From the NCBI GenBank assembly GCA_934747965.1, contig CAKVHI010000002.1, positions 1 through 64,000 of the forward strand: a stretch of DNA of 64,000 nucleotides. Direction: 5' to 3'. The stretch is from an uncultured Clostridia bacterium. GTDB taxonomy: Bacteria; Bacillota; Clostridia; Christensenellales; UBA1242. Below, piece after piece: positions 49,249-59,457 of the stretch; position 1 is the first letter of the stretch, and the number at the start of each line of letters is the position of its first letter. A program made the position numbers and the translations under genes. The notes under the pieces are model-generated. The model was given only the letters and a program-made list of their open reading frames with translations. It was not told where the DNA came from and made no database searches.

Positions 49249-52200
49249 ATGGATTTAAAACTTAAAAAAATTCAAAACCCTTTCAAAACATTCTTCAAAA
49301 ATATTTTGCTTGGGCTGATATTGCTTTTAACAACCTTTGGTGGGGTGTTTTTAAGCGGTCATATTTTTGATAATAAAGTTGATGATAATGTTGATGCTGG
49401 TGCGTTCAATGCAATGGATATTTGGATTGCTCAAAAAGTGCATTACGATAAAAACGGAAATTCGGTTGACAAAGCAAGAATAATTTTAACTTCAAGTCCT
49501 GCAGTTGATGTAAGTGTTGGGTGCACAGTTGTTGTGTTTTGGAGTTACGATGGCGATGTTAATAATGCAACATATTATCAGACATCAAGTGATGTTGAAG
49601 CATATTCTTACTATTCTCAAAACAATAAGCATGTTTTAACAAAATTCAAGCCAAGTCAATTTAATTGGGTTGGTGTTAGAGATTGCGGTGGAACAAACCT
49701 AAAACTTGGAGATGGATATTTAACACAAAATGATTCTCTTGGTGGAACATGTGTTGAAGCAGCATCACCATCAGGCGAATATTTTTCAAGTGAAGTTGGT
49801 CGATATGGTAATGCTATAACAACAAGCGGAGATTATAAAGCCATTTCGGCAGAAGCAAATGCAAACAATGCAAAATGGATAACTTATGTTGAAGGTGTTT
49901 CTTCAACAATCACTTTCAACAAACAAGGGGGATCAGGCGGAACAGATAGTGCAACAGCGTACTACAATGAGTATTGTCCAAAAATATCAATTCCAACCAG
50001 ACCTGGTTACTTGTTTGAGGGCTATTACACTGGTGCAAACGGCACAGGTACATGCTTTTATCTAGACGGTGGCGAGCCTACTTCACAAATATATAATTAC
50101 ACTTCAAACACAACTCTTTACGCAAACTGGGAAGAATTATCTTATAACTTTACTTTCAACAAAAACGGCGGAAGTGGTGGTACAAGCACATTGTCTGGTA
50201 GCTGTGCCTCAGCGATTGAAAACATAACTATTCCAACAAAATCAGGTCAAATTTTTGCAGGTTATTATTATAACGACACTCAAGTTTTTGATGCGGCAGG
50301 CAGACCTTCAATGTCTTACTGGACAGAGCCAGGTAACTTTACTTTAACAGCACGATGGCTTGCAAACAAACAAGCAACTAATGTAACATACAACCCAGAG
50401 GGTGGTGCAATGGATTATACTACCGACTTGTTCACAGCAACCGACCCTTATGAAAAAGTAAACTTATATGACCCTTCAGTTGGGTTTAAGGATAAAGCCA
50501 GTGAAATAACCTACACCTCTTCATCAAACACCTTCAAATTTAGTGGCACTTATCCTGCTAGCGGAAACATATGGCCATTCTTTTCTACAAACGCTGGTAT
50601 GGTTGGCTTCTTTAATAACACAAAATATACTGCTGTTTTAACTGTTTGGAATTGGAATTCTTCAACTGGTAGTGATTTAAACTTTTGTTTAGGTAACCAC
50701 GATTCTGACACAGACCTAGATTATACCAAAGAAAATGTTATAGTGTATGGTATTAATGGTAACGGTACATACAAAATGTCGTTCATAACCCAATCCAATT
50801 TGGCAAATCCAAACATAAAACAAAGTTTTAGGTCTTACTGGGTTATGGGACCTTGGGGTTCATCTAACACAGTATCTTTCAATTACAGAATTAATATTTA
50901 TATCGGTGAAGCCGAAATAGATAAATCAGAAGGCTCTTTGTCTGATGGCTGGGGCAGGAAATTTCCAACACCTTTAAAAAGCGGTTATGCTTTTGTGGGT
51001 TGGAGTACTGTTCAAGGAGATGCTTCACACATTGTTTCAGTAAAAAACACAGTTCCAACTACGGCTCATACATTGTATGCTATATACAAAAAAATCGTAA
51101 ATGTCAGTTTCGATTCAAACACAAGCAGTTGGACAGACAAATATTTTGCTGGCGAAACTTATGCAAAAGAAAATTTATATAATCCTAGTGCTGTTGGGTT
51201 TAAAACATTATCACATGGTTTGAATGGAGCGATTTCTTATGATGAAACGAGCAATACCATTTCTTGTAAGATAAAAACTTCTTTGACTGGATTAGTCGCA
51301 AATACTTGCACATTTTCGACAAAAGCAGGTATGCCAGGATTTGTTTCAAACACGACTTATACTTGTGTTGTGTATGTAACTAATTGGACAGCAGATTCGG
51401 GCAAGACTATAGCAGTTTATCTAGGTGGAAATGGAGGCTATTATAGTTCAAGCACGGGATACACTTTTACTGGAAATGGTTATAAAAAATTCACATTTCA
51501 AACAGGTGATATAGAAAATTTAGATAGTGCTTATAGTTTTGGTTCTTATGTAAAGTGTACTGATAAGAGCACAACAATTTCTTTTGACTTAAGAATTGAG
51601 ATTTATCTTGGTGATGTAACTTTAAATGAATCTTCAGGTTCGCTTGAAACTGGATATGCTAGGGCTATGCCAACCACAAGTCGTTCAGGCTATAAATTCT
51701 GGGGTTGGAGCAAAACAGAATATAACCCAGAAACTTTTGACCACACCGAACATAACATGGATGAAATTTTGGAAACAGTAGATGATATTGTTGATTCAGT
51801 CGACCACACACTTTATGCTGTTTTAGAAAAAAAGAAAATGAAGTTTTATGATGCCAAAGATATGTGTGGCTGTCACGCTGGGGCTTACTTAAGTTATCCT
51901 TCAGGATATTACGCTATTGGGCAATCAGTAACTTTCACTGTTATGGCAAATTCAGGCTTCAGTGTTGGAAGGTGGGTTGTTCATTACAATTATGGCACCT
52001 ACACAACATCTTCAGACCTTAGAACTTTAACATACACCGTAACAGAAGCCGATTGCGATAACTATTTGAATTATGAAAATGATTCTTCAAAATGGTTAAA
52101 AATCTATCATGAATGGAAATGTACTGTAAATGTTAAAGTTGACACAAACTTTAGCACTTCAACCACTGGCGGTGGAACAGTTAAAGTTGACAGCGGAAGT

Positions 52201-54999
52201 TTCGGCACAAGCGGGTCATTCACACAATATTGTAATGCTGGAACAAATGCAATTTATGCAAAACCAGCTTCTGGATATGTGTTCTATGGTTGGTTTTTGC
52301 GAAACACTCCAACAATTTCATCAAATCTTGATGCTTTATGCCTTGCAAAAGCTGGAGATTGCACCTATGATTCTACAAATGGTTATAAATTTGTGTTTGA
52401 TCATACAACAGTGCTAAACCCTTATGATGGTTTGTATGGTGGCGGCGATATTTATGCCTTGTTCCTAAAACAAGTAACTGTAAGTTTTAACTTTAATGGT
52501 GGCAAGACTCAAAATGGGGCAACAATTTTGGAGCCAAAAACACTAACTTGTGGCTTGCCTTATGGAAACGAAAATGTGCCAACGCTTACAAAAGATGGAT
52601 ATATCTTTAACGGTTGGACTTATAACTCTAGCACAATTTTGCCAGAAACAAAAGTTTCAACCACTTCAAATCATACACTAACTGCTAGTTTCACCGGAAA
52701 CTCATATAACGTTTTCTTTGATGCAAACTTACCAGCAAACCAAGGTGGCACAAAAGTTACACTTTCAACAACTTCAAAACAAGTAACTTATGGCTCATCA
52801 TACGGTGATTTGCCATCGCCTACACATGAAGGTTATATTTTTGAGGGTTGGTATAAAGAAAAAGCATGCACTAACAGAGTGTATACATCAACAACAGTAA
52901 GTGTTGCAAATGACCATTCGCTTTATGCAAAATGGACTGCTGCAAGCCGATACTTAAGTGTTCTTGCATATACTAATGGTTCGCAATCATCTACGGGCGG
53001 TACTGCTTCTGCATCGCCAAGTTCAGGTTTGACTTATGGCTCAGCCGTTACTGCTACAGCATCAGTAAAAACAGGTTATATTTTTGCAGGGTGGTATTCA
53101 AGTACAAGTTTTACAACAGCAAACTTTTTAAGTGCTAACCCAACCTATAAATTTAATATTTATGGAAGTAGTACATCAACTCAATATTTATATGCAAGAT
53201 TTATTTCAAGTAATCTAAGCAAAGTTACAATAAAATATGAATTTGTTGGTTGCACAGATAATAGTTCTACAACTGCAGGGACTTATGTAGTTGGCACAAC
53301 GATAACCTTAAAAGCAACGCCAAATAGTGGTTATGTGTTTGATAAGTGGGAAGTTTCTAACGGAACAGGAACAATAACAAACGCAACAAGCACAGATGCA
53401 AGTTATATAATCCAATCATCAGACAGTGGAAATACATTAACCTTTATTGCAATTTCAAGAGTAAAAAATTATAATGTTAATTTCTATCTGGTTGAAGGTA
53501 GCACTCAAACTTTATATTCAACTGAAACCTTTAATTACGGAGTTTCTTACACAAAACCCGTTCCTACCTTAAGCGGATACACAGTTGATGGTTGGTACAC
53601 AGATTCTGCCTGCACAACTGGAAAAGCAACAAGTTTTTCTAACCTAACGTCTACAGACGGCGGAGTTGTTAATAGGTATGCAAAGAAAACTGCAAATACT
53701 TATGTTTTGACCTACAACAAAAACACAACAGACACTGTTAGTGGTTTGTCTAGTGGAACAAAACAGATAACATATAAACAAGCCTTTGGAACACTTCCAA
53801 CATTAACTCGTACTGGCTACAACTTTGGTGGTTGGTTTAAAGAAGCCGATTGCATTAATGCAGTGGATGCAAACACCATTTGTGAAGGCGACCAAACAAT
53901 TTATGCAAAATGGACAAGTAAAACCGTAGGCATAACAATTAACTTCTCAGGTTGCGCAAACGCTAACAGTTCTTCAACAACAGCATTATACAAGGCTGGC
54001 GATGTGATTTCTTTAAGAGCAAAACCTAACACGGGCTATCACTTTAGTGCTTGGACAAAAACAAATGGAAATGGCGCAATTTTGAATGCAAACTTGCCTT
54101 CAACAACTTACACAATAACAGCGGCAGATGTTCAAGCAGGCACAACAATAACATTTACTGCAACAAGTGTTGTCAACACTTATACTATAGAGTTCTATGT
54201 GGTAGAGAATGGAAACATAACACTAAATTCTTCGCTTAATGCAACTTATGGCACTTCTTACACAAAAACCCTTCCAACTCAAACAGGCTTTACAGTAACA
54301 GGTTGGTTTAATGATGAAAACGGCACAACAAAAGTAACAACTTTACAAAACTTGACCGAAATTAATGGTGCGGTAGTAAAACTTTATGCTATGAAAACTG
54401 TAAATAGTTACACCATAACCTATAACCTAGGCTCAACAACATATACCGAAACTTATACCTATGGCATGGCAAAAACCTTGCTAACCAAAGCCGATATTTG
54501 TGCAAAACAAAATGTAAGTAGTAGCGACTATGTATTTTATGGTTGGTTTACTGAAGACCCAACAAACAAAGGAAATTTAAAAGCATTGGCAACAACTTCT
54601 CAACTTTCAAATTCCACTTCTGGCAATAAAACTTTCTATGGAAGATTCTTCAAAGCAAGAGAAACTGGCGTTGCAGGTTATTCAGATGCAAGTTTAACAA
54701 TAAATGTTAACATAAATTCTGACCTAAAAAGTGGCGAAAACTATGGTGTAATTTTGATTGAATATTTTGATGAAGAATTAGGTTACACACGCAATTACAC
54801 AATTTCACTAACTGACGGAACATTTACAATATCAGGATTAAAATATGCTAGTATAAAAATCAGTGTGATAACAAACATAAAAGCAAAATGTAATTATGAA
54901 AGCGTGATTGTAGTTTCATCTAGCAAATCAACCAGCACCGTAACATTAACTTTGTCTAAAAATGACTATAATGGTTATGTTGATGTTGGCGCAATTTAA
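49249..54999 (+). CDS. Giant InlB-repeat surface protein (1916 residues)
   Basis: It starts at 49249 (TAGGTGG site). Residues ~1-40 form a signal peptide (FFKNILLGLILLLTTFGGVF). At least nine InlB/Flg_new beta repeats of the form GYxFxGWYxxxxxTLYAxW occur (for example GYLFEGYYTGANGTG, GYIFEGWYKEKACTNR, GYNFGGWFKEADC). Two ~180-residue modules (~405-585 and ~640-817) are internal duplicates: VGFKDKASEITYTSSSN...FSTNAGMVGFFNNTKYT and VGFKTLSHG...FSTKAGMPGFVSNTTYT. BACON-like VTVKYEFVGCTDNSS segments occur later. There is no LPxTG or membrane anchor; the end is SKNDYNGYVDVGAI. It is probably a secreted adhesin or matrix protein. A terminator follows. Confidence 0.88.
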   Translation: MDLKLKKIQNPFKTFFKNILLGLILLLTTFGGVFLSGHIFDNKVDDNVDAGAFNAMDIWIAQKVHYDKNGNSVDKARIILTSSPAVDVSVGCTVVVFWSYDGDVNNATYYQTSSDVEAYSYYSQNNKHVLTKFKPSQFNWVGVRDCGGTNLKLGDGYLTQNDSLGGTCVEAASPSGEYFSSEVGRYGNAITTSGDYKAISAEANANNAKWITYVEGVSSTITFNKQGGSGGTDSATAYYNEYCPKISIPTRPGYLFEGYYTGANGTGTCFYLDGGEPTSQIYNYTSNTTLYANWEELSYNFTFNKNGGSGGTSTLSGSCASAIENITIPTKSGQIFAGYYYNDTQVFDAAGRPSMSYWTEPGNFTLTARWLANKQATNVTYNPEGGAMDYTTDLFTATDPYEKVNLYDPSVGFKDKASEITYTSSSNTFKFSGTYPASGNIWPFFSTNAGMVGFFNNTKYTAVLTVWNWNSSTGSDLNFCLGNHDSDTDLDYTKENVIVYGINGNGTYKMSFITQSNLANPNIKQSFRSYWVMGPWGSSNTVSFNYRINIYIGEAEIDKSEGSLSDGWGRKFPTPLKSGYAFVGWSTVQGDASHIVSVKNTVPTTAHTLYAIYKKIVNVSFDSNTSSWTDKYFAGETYAKENLYNPSAVGFKTLSHGLNGAISYDETSNTISCKIKTSLTGLVANTCTFSTKAGMPGFVSNTTYTCVVYVTNWTADSGKTIAVYLGGNGGYYSSSTGYTFTGNGYKKFTFQTGDIENLDSAYSFGSYVKCTDKSTTISFDLRIEIYLGDVTLNESSGSLETGYARAMPTTSRSGYKFWGWSKTEYNPETFDHTEHNMDEILETVDDIVDSVDHTLYAVLEKKKMKFYDAKDMCGCHAGAYLSYPSGYYAIGQSVTFTVMANSGFSVGRWVVHYNYGTYTTSSDLRTLTYTVTEADCDNYLNYENDSSKWLKIYHEWKCTVNVKVDTNFSTSTTGGGTVKVDSGSFGTSGSFTQYCNAGTNAIYAKPASGYVFYGWFLRNTPTISSNLDALCLAKAGDCTYDSTNGYKFVFDHTTVLNPYDGLYGGGDIYALFLKQVTVSFNFNGGKTQNGATILEPKTLTCGLPYGNENVPTLTKDGYIFNGWTYNSSTILPETKVSTTSNHTLTASFTGNSYNVFFDANLPANQGGTKVTLSTTSKQVTYGSSYGDLPSPTHEGYIFEGWYKEKACTNRVYTSTTVSVANDHSLYAKWTAASRYLSVLAYTNGSQSSTGGTASASPSSGLTYGSAVTATASVKTGYIFAGWYSSTSFTTANFLSANPTYKFNIYGSSTSTQYLYARFISSNLSKVTIKYEFVGCTDNSSTTAGTYVVGTTITLKATPNSGYVFDKWEVSNGTGTITNATSTDASYIIQSSDSGNTLTFIAISRVKNYNVNFYLVEGSTQTLYSTETFNYGVSYTKPVPTLSGYTVDGWYTDSACTTGKATSFSNLTSTDGGVVNRYAKKTANTYVLTYNKNTTDTVSGLSSGTKQITYKQAFGTLPTLTRTGYNFGGWFKEADCINAVDANTICEGDQTIYAKWTSKTVGITINFSGCANANSSSTTALYKAGDVISLRAKPNTGYHFSAWTKTNGNGAILNANLPSTTYTITAADVQAGTTITFTATSVVNTYTIEFYVVENGNITLNSSLNATYGTSYTKTLPTQTGFTVTGWFNDENGTTKVTTLQNLTEINGAVVKLYAMKTVNSYTITYNLGSTTYTETYTYGMAKTLLTKADICAKQNVSSSDYVFYGWFTEDPTNKGNLKALATTSQLSNSTSGNKTFYGRFFKARETGVAGYSDASLTINVNINSDLKSGENYGVILIEYFDEELGYTRNYTISLTDGTFTISGLKYASIKISVITNIKAKCNYESVIVVSSSKSTSTVTLTLSKNDYNGYVDVGAI

Positions 55000-55055
55000 A
55001 ATGTTAAACAATTTAATAAAATTGTAAAAATCCGAAAAAATTATTAAAAAACAGC

Positions 55056-55084
55056 AAAAAACTGCAAAACTTTGCAGTTTTTTT
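55056..55084 (+). terminator. Terminator of giant surface protein
   Basis: AAAACTGCAAA pairs with TTTGCAGTTTT, and T residues follow. Confidence 0.9.
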
Positions 55085-55163
55085 GTGTAAATATTACTTT
55101 AAAAATATTTTTGATATATAAATAAAAAATATTATTGTTTAGCCTTAATAAATAAAAAAATAA

Positions 55164-55925
55164 TTAATTAACAGTAACTTTAAATTCTACTACTATACTC
55201 TCATTTGCATCAAGGTTTTTAAGTGAAAAACCAGTGTTTGGATTAAAACTTGTTTGCTCTGTTCCATCAACTTTAACGCTACCTTCTACAAAGGTTGTTC
55301 GGGTTGGAATTTGGTCTTGAAAAAACAAATCTGTATTTAAAATTGTTCCGCTATTCGAAATCGTTATGGTATAGGTTATTTCATCTCCAGATTTTACAGC
55401 CGTAGTATTTGCAGTTTTAAGAAGAGAAACATCATTATGCAAAACTTTTATGCTAATTTCATTAGAATTAATTTCAAATTGTTTTTCCTCAACAGTAACA
55501 TTTAATTTTGTTGAGTTTGTAACTTCATTAGAGGAAATATATTCATCAAAAACAATTTCATATTCATATTTCATTTCTGCATCAACGCCGATGGTAATAG
55601 GAAGCGTGGTTGCTGTTGTTGGGTCGAGGTCTTCATAGGCTTGAGACCCTATTTTTAGGCTTTTAGGCTTAAAATTTGCACCTTCACTTATTATTTCGGT
55701 AATTGTTATGTCTTCTAAAATTGTGTTTGTGTTGTTAGTAATAACACCAAATATTTTCAAAGTATCATTTTTTATTGCCCAATTTTTTGAAGCAGATTTT
55801 ACTATAGTTATATCATTATCCATAATGTTTGTTCTATGAATATTACTTTTATTAGTTACTTCTATTTGTTCGCCACTGTCGCTTGTTATTTTTGAAGTTA
55901 ACTGTGCGGTGTTTAATATTGACAT
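55164..55925 (-). CDS. DUF11-type repeat protein
   Basis: It starts at 55925 (strong AAAGGAGG site 6 bases before the ATG). The 253-residue product has no signal peptide. It contains two DUF11-like immunoglobulin-type units: IKNDTLKIFGVITNNTNTI...EGANFKPKSLKIG, and TAVKSGDEITYTITISNSG followed by DQIPTRTTFVEGSVKVDG. Such leaderless DUF11 proteins occur on Clostridium spores. It is divergent from the two collagen-like genes at 56042 and 57017, so a shared spore-surface programme is likely but inferred. Confidence 0.82.
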   Translation of the reverse strand: MSILNTAQLTSKITSDSGEQIEVTNKSNIHRTNIMDNDITIVKSASKNWAIKNDTLKIFGVITNNTNTILEDITITEIISEGANFKPKSLKIGSQAYEDLDPTTATTLPITIGVDAEMKYEYEIVFDEYISSNEVTNSTKLNVTVEEKQFEINSNEISIKVLHNDVSLLKTANTTAVKSGDEITYTITISNSGTILNTDLFFQDQIPTRTTFVEGSVKVDGTEQTSFNPNTGFSLKNLDANESIVVEFKVTVN

Positions 55926-56041
55926 AGTGCCTCCTTTAAGCATTTTATTCAGCATAGATTGTTAAGGTTAATTTTTAAAAGATTTCATTAAAATTCACAA
56001 ATAAAGGTGTTTTTTCATAGATTACTTGTGGGAGAGAAATT

Positions 56042-56944
56042 ATGAAAAAACGTAATTGCATAAATTATAATAATTTTTGTGATAACAAAAAAATAACAAA
56101 TTGTGCTGTAGAAAACAAAAAACGAGAAGAAAACTGTATTAGACCTGGAGTTTATGTTCCAAAAACTGAAATTATTGCAAGGAATACTACAACAATAGAT
56201 TCTAAACAGCCAGCAAAAGTGGTGTCTTTAATCAAAAACAACAAAACATACCTTGATTTTTATATTCCAAAAGGAGAACATGGAAATGTTGATATGATTA
56301 AAGCAGGGAATGTTGAAACTGTTGATTTTGATAAAAATGCTGAGGTTACTGACCGAATTGAAAATGATACGCACTATTTAGATTTTAAAATTCCACGAGG
56401 GCTTACAGGCGAAAGTGCAGAAGGGGAAAAAATTAACATTGATTGTGCTATAACCGTTGATTTTAACGAGCCAGCAAGAGTAGAAGATGATTTTAAAGAC
56501 AATGTGCATAATTTATCTTTTTACATTCCACGAGGTGCCCCATATTTGAATGATAAAACGATAGTTGCGATGCAAAAAAATTCCAATCAAGCAATAACAA
56601 ATCAAAAAGATTTGATAGAATTTGAATATGCAAAAGATTTTGCCAATGCTAATTTAACAAACACAGAAGTTGAAATTTTGGTTGCTGGGCTTTATAAAAT
56701 AGATTTTGGTGCCTATTTGATTGTTAATGATGAAACCGAACTTGCAATCATAAATAGTGGGGAATCTATGGCATATTCAACGCTTATTTTTGATGTCGAT
56801 AATCACTTCTCAAGTCGTAGTCTTGTTGTTATGTTGCAAGTTAATGACAAAATTAGTTTGCAGGTTACTAAATTCACAAATAATTTTAATTTTGAAAAAG
56901 ACAAAACTTATGCGTATTTAAACATCACACCAGTGCTTTATTAA
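56042..56944 (+). CDS. Collagen-protein-like module protein without collagen repeats
   Basis: The 300-residue product has a Cys/Asn-rich N-terminus (RNCINYNNFCDNKKITNC). Three ~48-residue modules end in YLDFYIPKGEHG, YLDFKIPRGLTG and LSFYIPRGAP, and a C-terminal beta-rich head (~190-300) ends TYAYLNITPVLY. The same modules occur in the next gene, interleaved there with collagen triplets, so this looks like a relative that lost or never gained the G-x-y region. There is no signal peptide. A GGGAGAG site precedes the ATG. Confidence 0.75.
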   Translation: MKKRNCINYNNFCDNKKITNCAVENKKREENCIRPGVYVPKTEIIARNTTTIDSKQPAKVVSLIKNNKTYLDFYIPKGEHGNVDMIKAGNVETVDFDKNAEVTDRIENDTHYLDFKIPRGLTGESAEGEKINIDCAITVDFNEPARVEDDFKDNVHNLSFYIPRGAPYLNDKTIVAMQKNSNQAITNQKDLIEFEYAKDFANANLTNTEVEILVAGLYKIDFGAYLIVNDETELAIINSGESMAYSTLIFDVDNHFSSRSLVVMLQVNDKISLQVTKFTNNFNFEKDKTYAYLNITPVLY

Positions 56945-57016
56945 TTTTAAGTAAACAAAATTTAGGTTTAACATAAATTTTGGGTTTTTTATATAATAAA
57001 TATTAAAGGGGAAATT

Positions 57017-58222
57017 ATGTTTAGGAGAAAATGCAATAATAAATGTAACAATTTTTGCAAAGAAAAAATCTGCTATGAAATAAATAAAAACATAAAACTT
57101 ATTTCAAACACAGGTCCGACAGGTCCAACTGGCGCTACGGGTGCGACAGGAGCAACTGGGGCTCGAGGTATTGATGGAGTTAATGATATTATTGTGAGAA
57201 ACACAACGACAGTTGAGCCTACTGAAAATGCGAATGTTGTTTCAACTAAAATTGATGACAAAACTTATCTTGATTTTTTTATTCCTAAAGGGCATAAGGG
57301 TGAGTCTGAAATTGTAAGGGCAGGCAATGTTGTTACTTTGCACGCTCAACAATCCGCAAATGTGATTGATAGATATGCTGACGGTATTCATTATCTTGAT
57401 TTTGAAATTCCTTGTGGAAATGACGGACAGAAAGGAGAAACTGGAGGAACAGGTCCTATGGGTCCACAAGGAGCACGCGGAGCGCCGGGGATTGTTGGAC
57501 CACAGGGTCCAAAAGGGGACACTGGACCGCAAGGACCTCAAGGAGTTGAAGGACAGCAGGGTGTAGAAGGAACACAAGGACCAAAAGGCGAAAAAGGAGA
57601 TACTGGACCACAGGGTGATGTTGGACCAAAAGGAGATACAGGTCCTCAAGGTCCAAAGGGGGACACTGGACCGCAAGGCGATACAGGTGAGCGAGGTCCG
57701 CAAGGAGCAACTGGACCTGATATGATTATGGCAAGTTTGATTTTGTCTTATAATAACGACCCTGTTTCATTTCCAACAGAGGGATTAGTCGTTGCATCAA
57801 ATGAAAGACTTCCGCTTTCAAGGCTTGAATATAATCAAGATGAATTGGTAACTTTAAACTCGGATAAAAAAACAATAACATTTAATAAAACAGGAGTTTA
57901 CAGAATAAGCTTTTGTGTTAATGCTTATGTTAAAAAAACTGACACTGATTTTAATATGAATACAGATTTTGTTGCAGTTGCTTTTAGAGAAGTGGGAACA
58001 GATAATATTATGGCTGCTGCAAACACTTGGTGTGAAAAAGAAATCCCACAAAATATTTTTGGTCAAGGACTTGTTGTGGTTGACGCGGTGGGTAAATTAT
58101 TAGAATTAGTTAATGTACAGAATAAAGACGTGTATCTTGTTGGGGCAGATTTGACCAAAACAATTTCCCACTCTTATTTTTCGGTGCCTATGGTATCAGT
58201 ATTAATCACAAAATTATTATAA
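57017..58222 (+). CDS. Collagen-like protein with BclA-type head
   Basis: The 401-residue product has a Cys-rich start (RRKCNNKCNNFCKEKICYE) and a short triplet block (GPTGPTGATGATGATGARG). Two YLDFxIPxG modules follow (~60-140), then a collagen block of ~32 G-x-y triplets (~140-238: GPKGDTGPQG repeats). The C-terminal ~160-residue jelly-roll-like head is typical of exosporium filaments. It is expected to trimerise as a triple helix. It is in tandem with the 56042 gene with its own GGGGA site and a terminator after. Recombination among the GGxCC repeats could vary its length. Confidence 0.85.
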   Translation: MFRRKCNNKCNNFCKEKICYEINKNIKLISNTGPTGPTGATGATGATGARGIDGVNDIIVRNTTTVEPTENANVVSTKIDDKTYLDFFIPKGHKGESEIVRAGNVVTLHAQQSANVIDRYADGIHYLDFEIPCGNDGQKGETGGTGPMGPQGARGAPGIVGPQGPKGDTGPQGPQGVEGQQGVEGTQGPKGEKGDTGPQGDVGPKGDTGPQGPKGDTGPQGDTGERGPQGATGPDMIMASLILSYNNDPVSFPTEGLVVASNERLPLSRLEYNQDELVTLNSDKKTITFNKTGVYRISFCVNAYVKKTDTDFNMNTDFVAVAFREVGTDNIMAAANTWCEKEIPQNIFGQGLVVVDAVGKLLELVNVQNKDVYLVGADLTKTISHSYFSVPMVSVLITKLL

Positions 58223-58252
58223 AAAATAGCAAAACAGATTTTGCTATTTTTT
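58221..58252. terminator. Bidirectional terminator
   Basis: AAAAAATAGCAAAA pairs with TTTTGCTATTTTTT between convergent genes. Confidence 0.9.
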
Positions 58253-58969
58253 GTTTTTAAGGTTGTATTTTTGAAAGCATAAACTTTCAAGATAAAAAAT
58301 TAAATATAAAACTGGCAGTAGTGGAAGAAGATAAACAAAAGGCAAAGGAATTAAATTGAATAGTGGTTTTAAAATAAGTATATCGCCATCATTCATGGTG
58401 TATGAGTGATTGTGAGGACCGGTTAAGTTAAAACGATTAAAACAATAGTTTGCAACAAAGGCAGCCAAAAAATAAACAAAAATGCAAAGCAAAACCCATT
58501 TAACATACTTTGTTTGAGGCTTAAACCATTTGGCTGCAATCATTAAAAGGGGCACTAAAACAACAATTAAGTGGTCAATCCAGAAATTTAATGTAACCAC
58601 AGAGTACCACATAGAGCCCGCAACATCACTTGGATATGCTACGAAAGTTGAAGCGGCTGCCGGCATTGAAAAGAAAAATAAATATTGTCTTCCTAATTCA
58701 TTTTTTTTGATTAAACTTAGTGGTAGAAGTATAAAATTAAAGTTGCAAACTTGAAACATTTGGTCAAAGAAATTTTTGGGGTCAAAACTTGTTCCGTAAT
58801 GAGTTAAATGTAGAAAAGCAATTCCAATCATTCCAACAGCAACAGCACTATAAATTAAAAAACACTGCCACCTATAACTTAATTTTGATATAATAAACAT
58901 CAAACTGATTATCACTAGAACAGTTGTAATTAGCATTAAAATATGAGCAGTTCCACCAATCGTCATCAT
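58244..58969 (-). CDS. YwaF-like integral membrane protein
   Basis: It starts at 58969 (AAGAAGGAT site upstream; a start 51 bases earlier is also open). The 241-residue product has about seven hydrophobic helices. It carries the pattern of the YwaF/TIGR02206 family: HLTHYGTS early, QVCNFNFILLPLSL, a central PSDVAGSMWYSVVTLNFWIDH and a late NRFNLTGPHNHSYTMNDGD loop. The function of the family is unknown. Confidence 0.75.
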   Translation of the reverse strand: MMTIGGTAHILMLITTVLVIISLMFIISKLSYRWQCFLIYSAVAVGMIGIAFLHLTHYGTSFDPKNFFDQMFQVCNFNFILLPLSLIKKNELGRQYLFFFSMPAAASTFVAYPSDVAGSMWYSVVTLNFWIDHLIVVLVPLLMIAAKWFKPQTKYVKWVLLCIFVYFLAAFVANYCFNRFNLTGPHNHSYTMNDGDILILKPLFNLIPLPFVYLLPLLPVLYLIFYLESLCFQKYNLKNKK

Positions 58970-59034
58970 AACAAAAATCCTTCTTTTGTGTTTTTTAATT
59001 TTATCATAAAGTTTTGGCAATAGTCAATTTCTTA

Positions 59035-59065
59035 AAATAAAAAAAAGACTATAAAAGTCTTTTTT
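59035..59065 (-). terminator. Terminator of tRNA-His
   Basis: On the minus strand AAAAAAGACT pairs with AGTCTTTTTT just after the tRNA 3' end. Confidence 0.8.
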
Positions 59066-59067
59066 GT

Positions 59068-59145
59068 TGGGGTGAAATATCGGATTCGAACCGATGACCT
59101 CTGGTGCCACAAACCAGCGCTCTAACCAACTGAGCTAATCCCACC
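59068..59145 (-). tRNA. tRNA-His (GTG)
   Basis: The acceptor GTGGGAT pairs with ATTTCAC, an extra 5' G (G-1) stands opposite discriminator C, the anticodon loop is TTGTGGC (GTG), the T-arm is ATCGGTTCGAATCCGAT, and CCA is encoded. Confidence 0.94.
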
Positions 59146-59314
59146 AAAACAAAACTATTTTACATAAAACTTTTTGCTTTGTCAAGTTTTTTAAATAATT
59201 TGTTTTAAATAAGGGCTTTTAAACGCAAAAACTTGAAAATTTTGAGAAAGTTTTTAATTAAAAATTTGGAATTTAAAATAAATAAAAAAAATTTAAAAAA
59301 TTTGTAAAAATTTA

Positions 59315-59343
59315 TTGACATTTTTTTTGATTTGTTTTATACT
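59315..59343 (+). promoter_or_regulatory. Promoter of tRNA-Val-Leu-Lys cluster
   Basis: TTGACA, a 17-bp spacer and TATACT, 27 bp before tRNA-Val. Confidence 0.85.
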
Positions 59344-59370
59344 ATCAAAGTCATTGAAAAAATGAAGTGT

Positions 59371-59446
59371 GGAAGCTTAGCTCAGTTGGTAGAGCATCTG
59401 CCTTACAAGCAGGCGGTCATAGGTTCGAGTCCTATAGTTTCCACCA
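59371..59446 (+). tRNA. tRNA-Val (TAC)
   Basis: Regular cloverleaf with anticodon loop CTTACAA (TAC), T-arm ATAGGTTCGAGTCCTAT and encoded CCA. Confidence 0.95.
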
Positions 59447-59457
59447 ATATTTTTTAA

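Noticed and set aside
57242..57703. 153-codon frame antisense to the collagen block
   Set aside because: Repetitive GGxCC codons on the plus strand keep the opposite frame open; the translated sequence is low-complexity.
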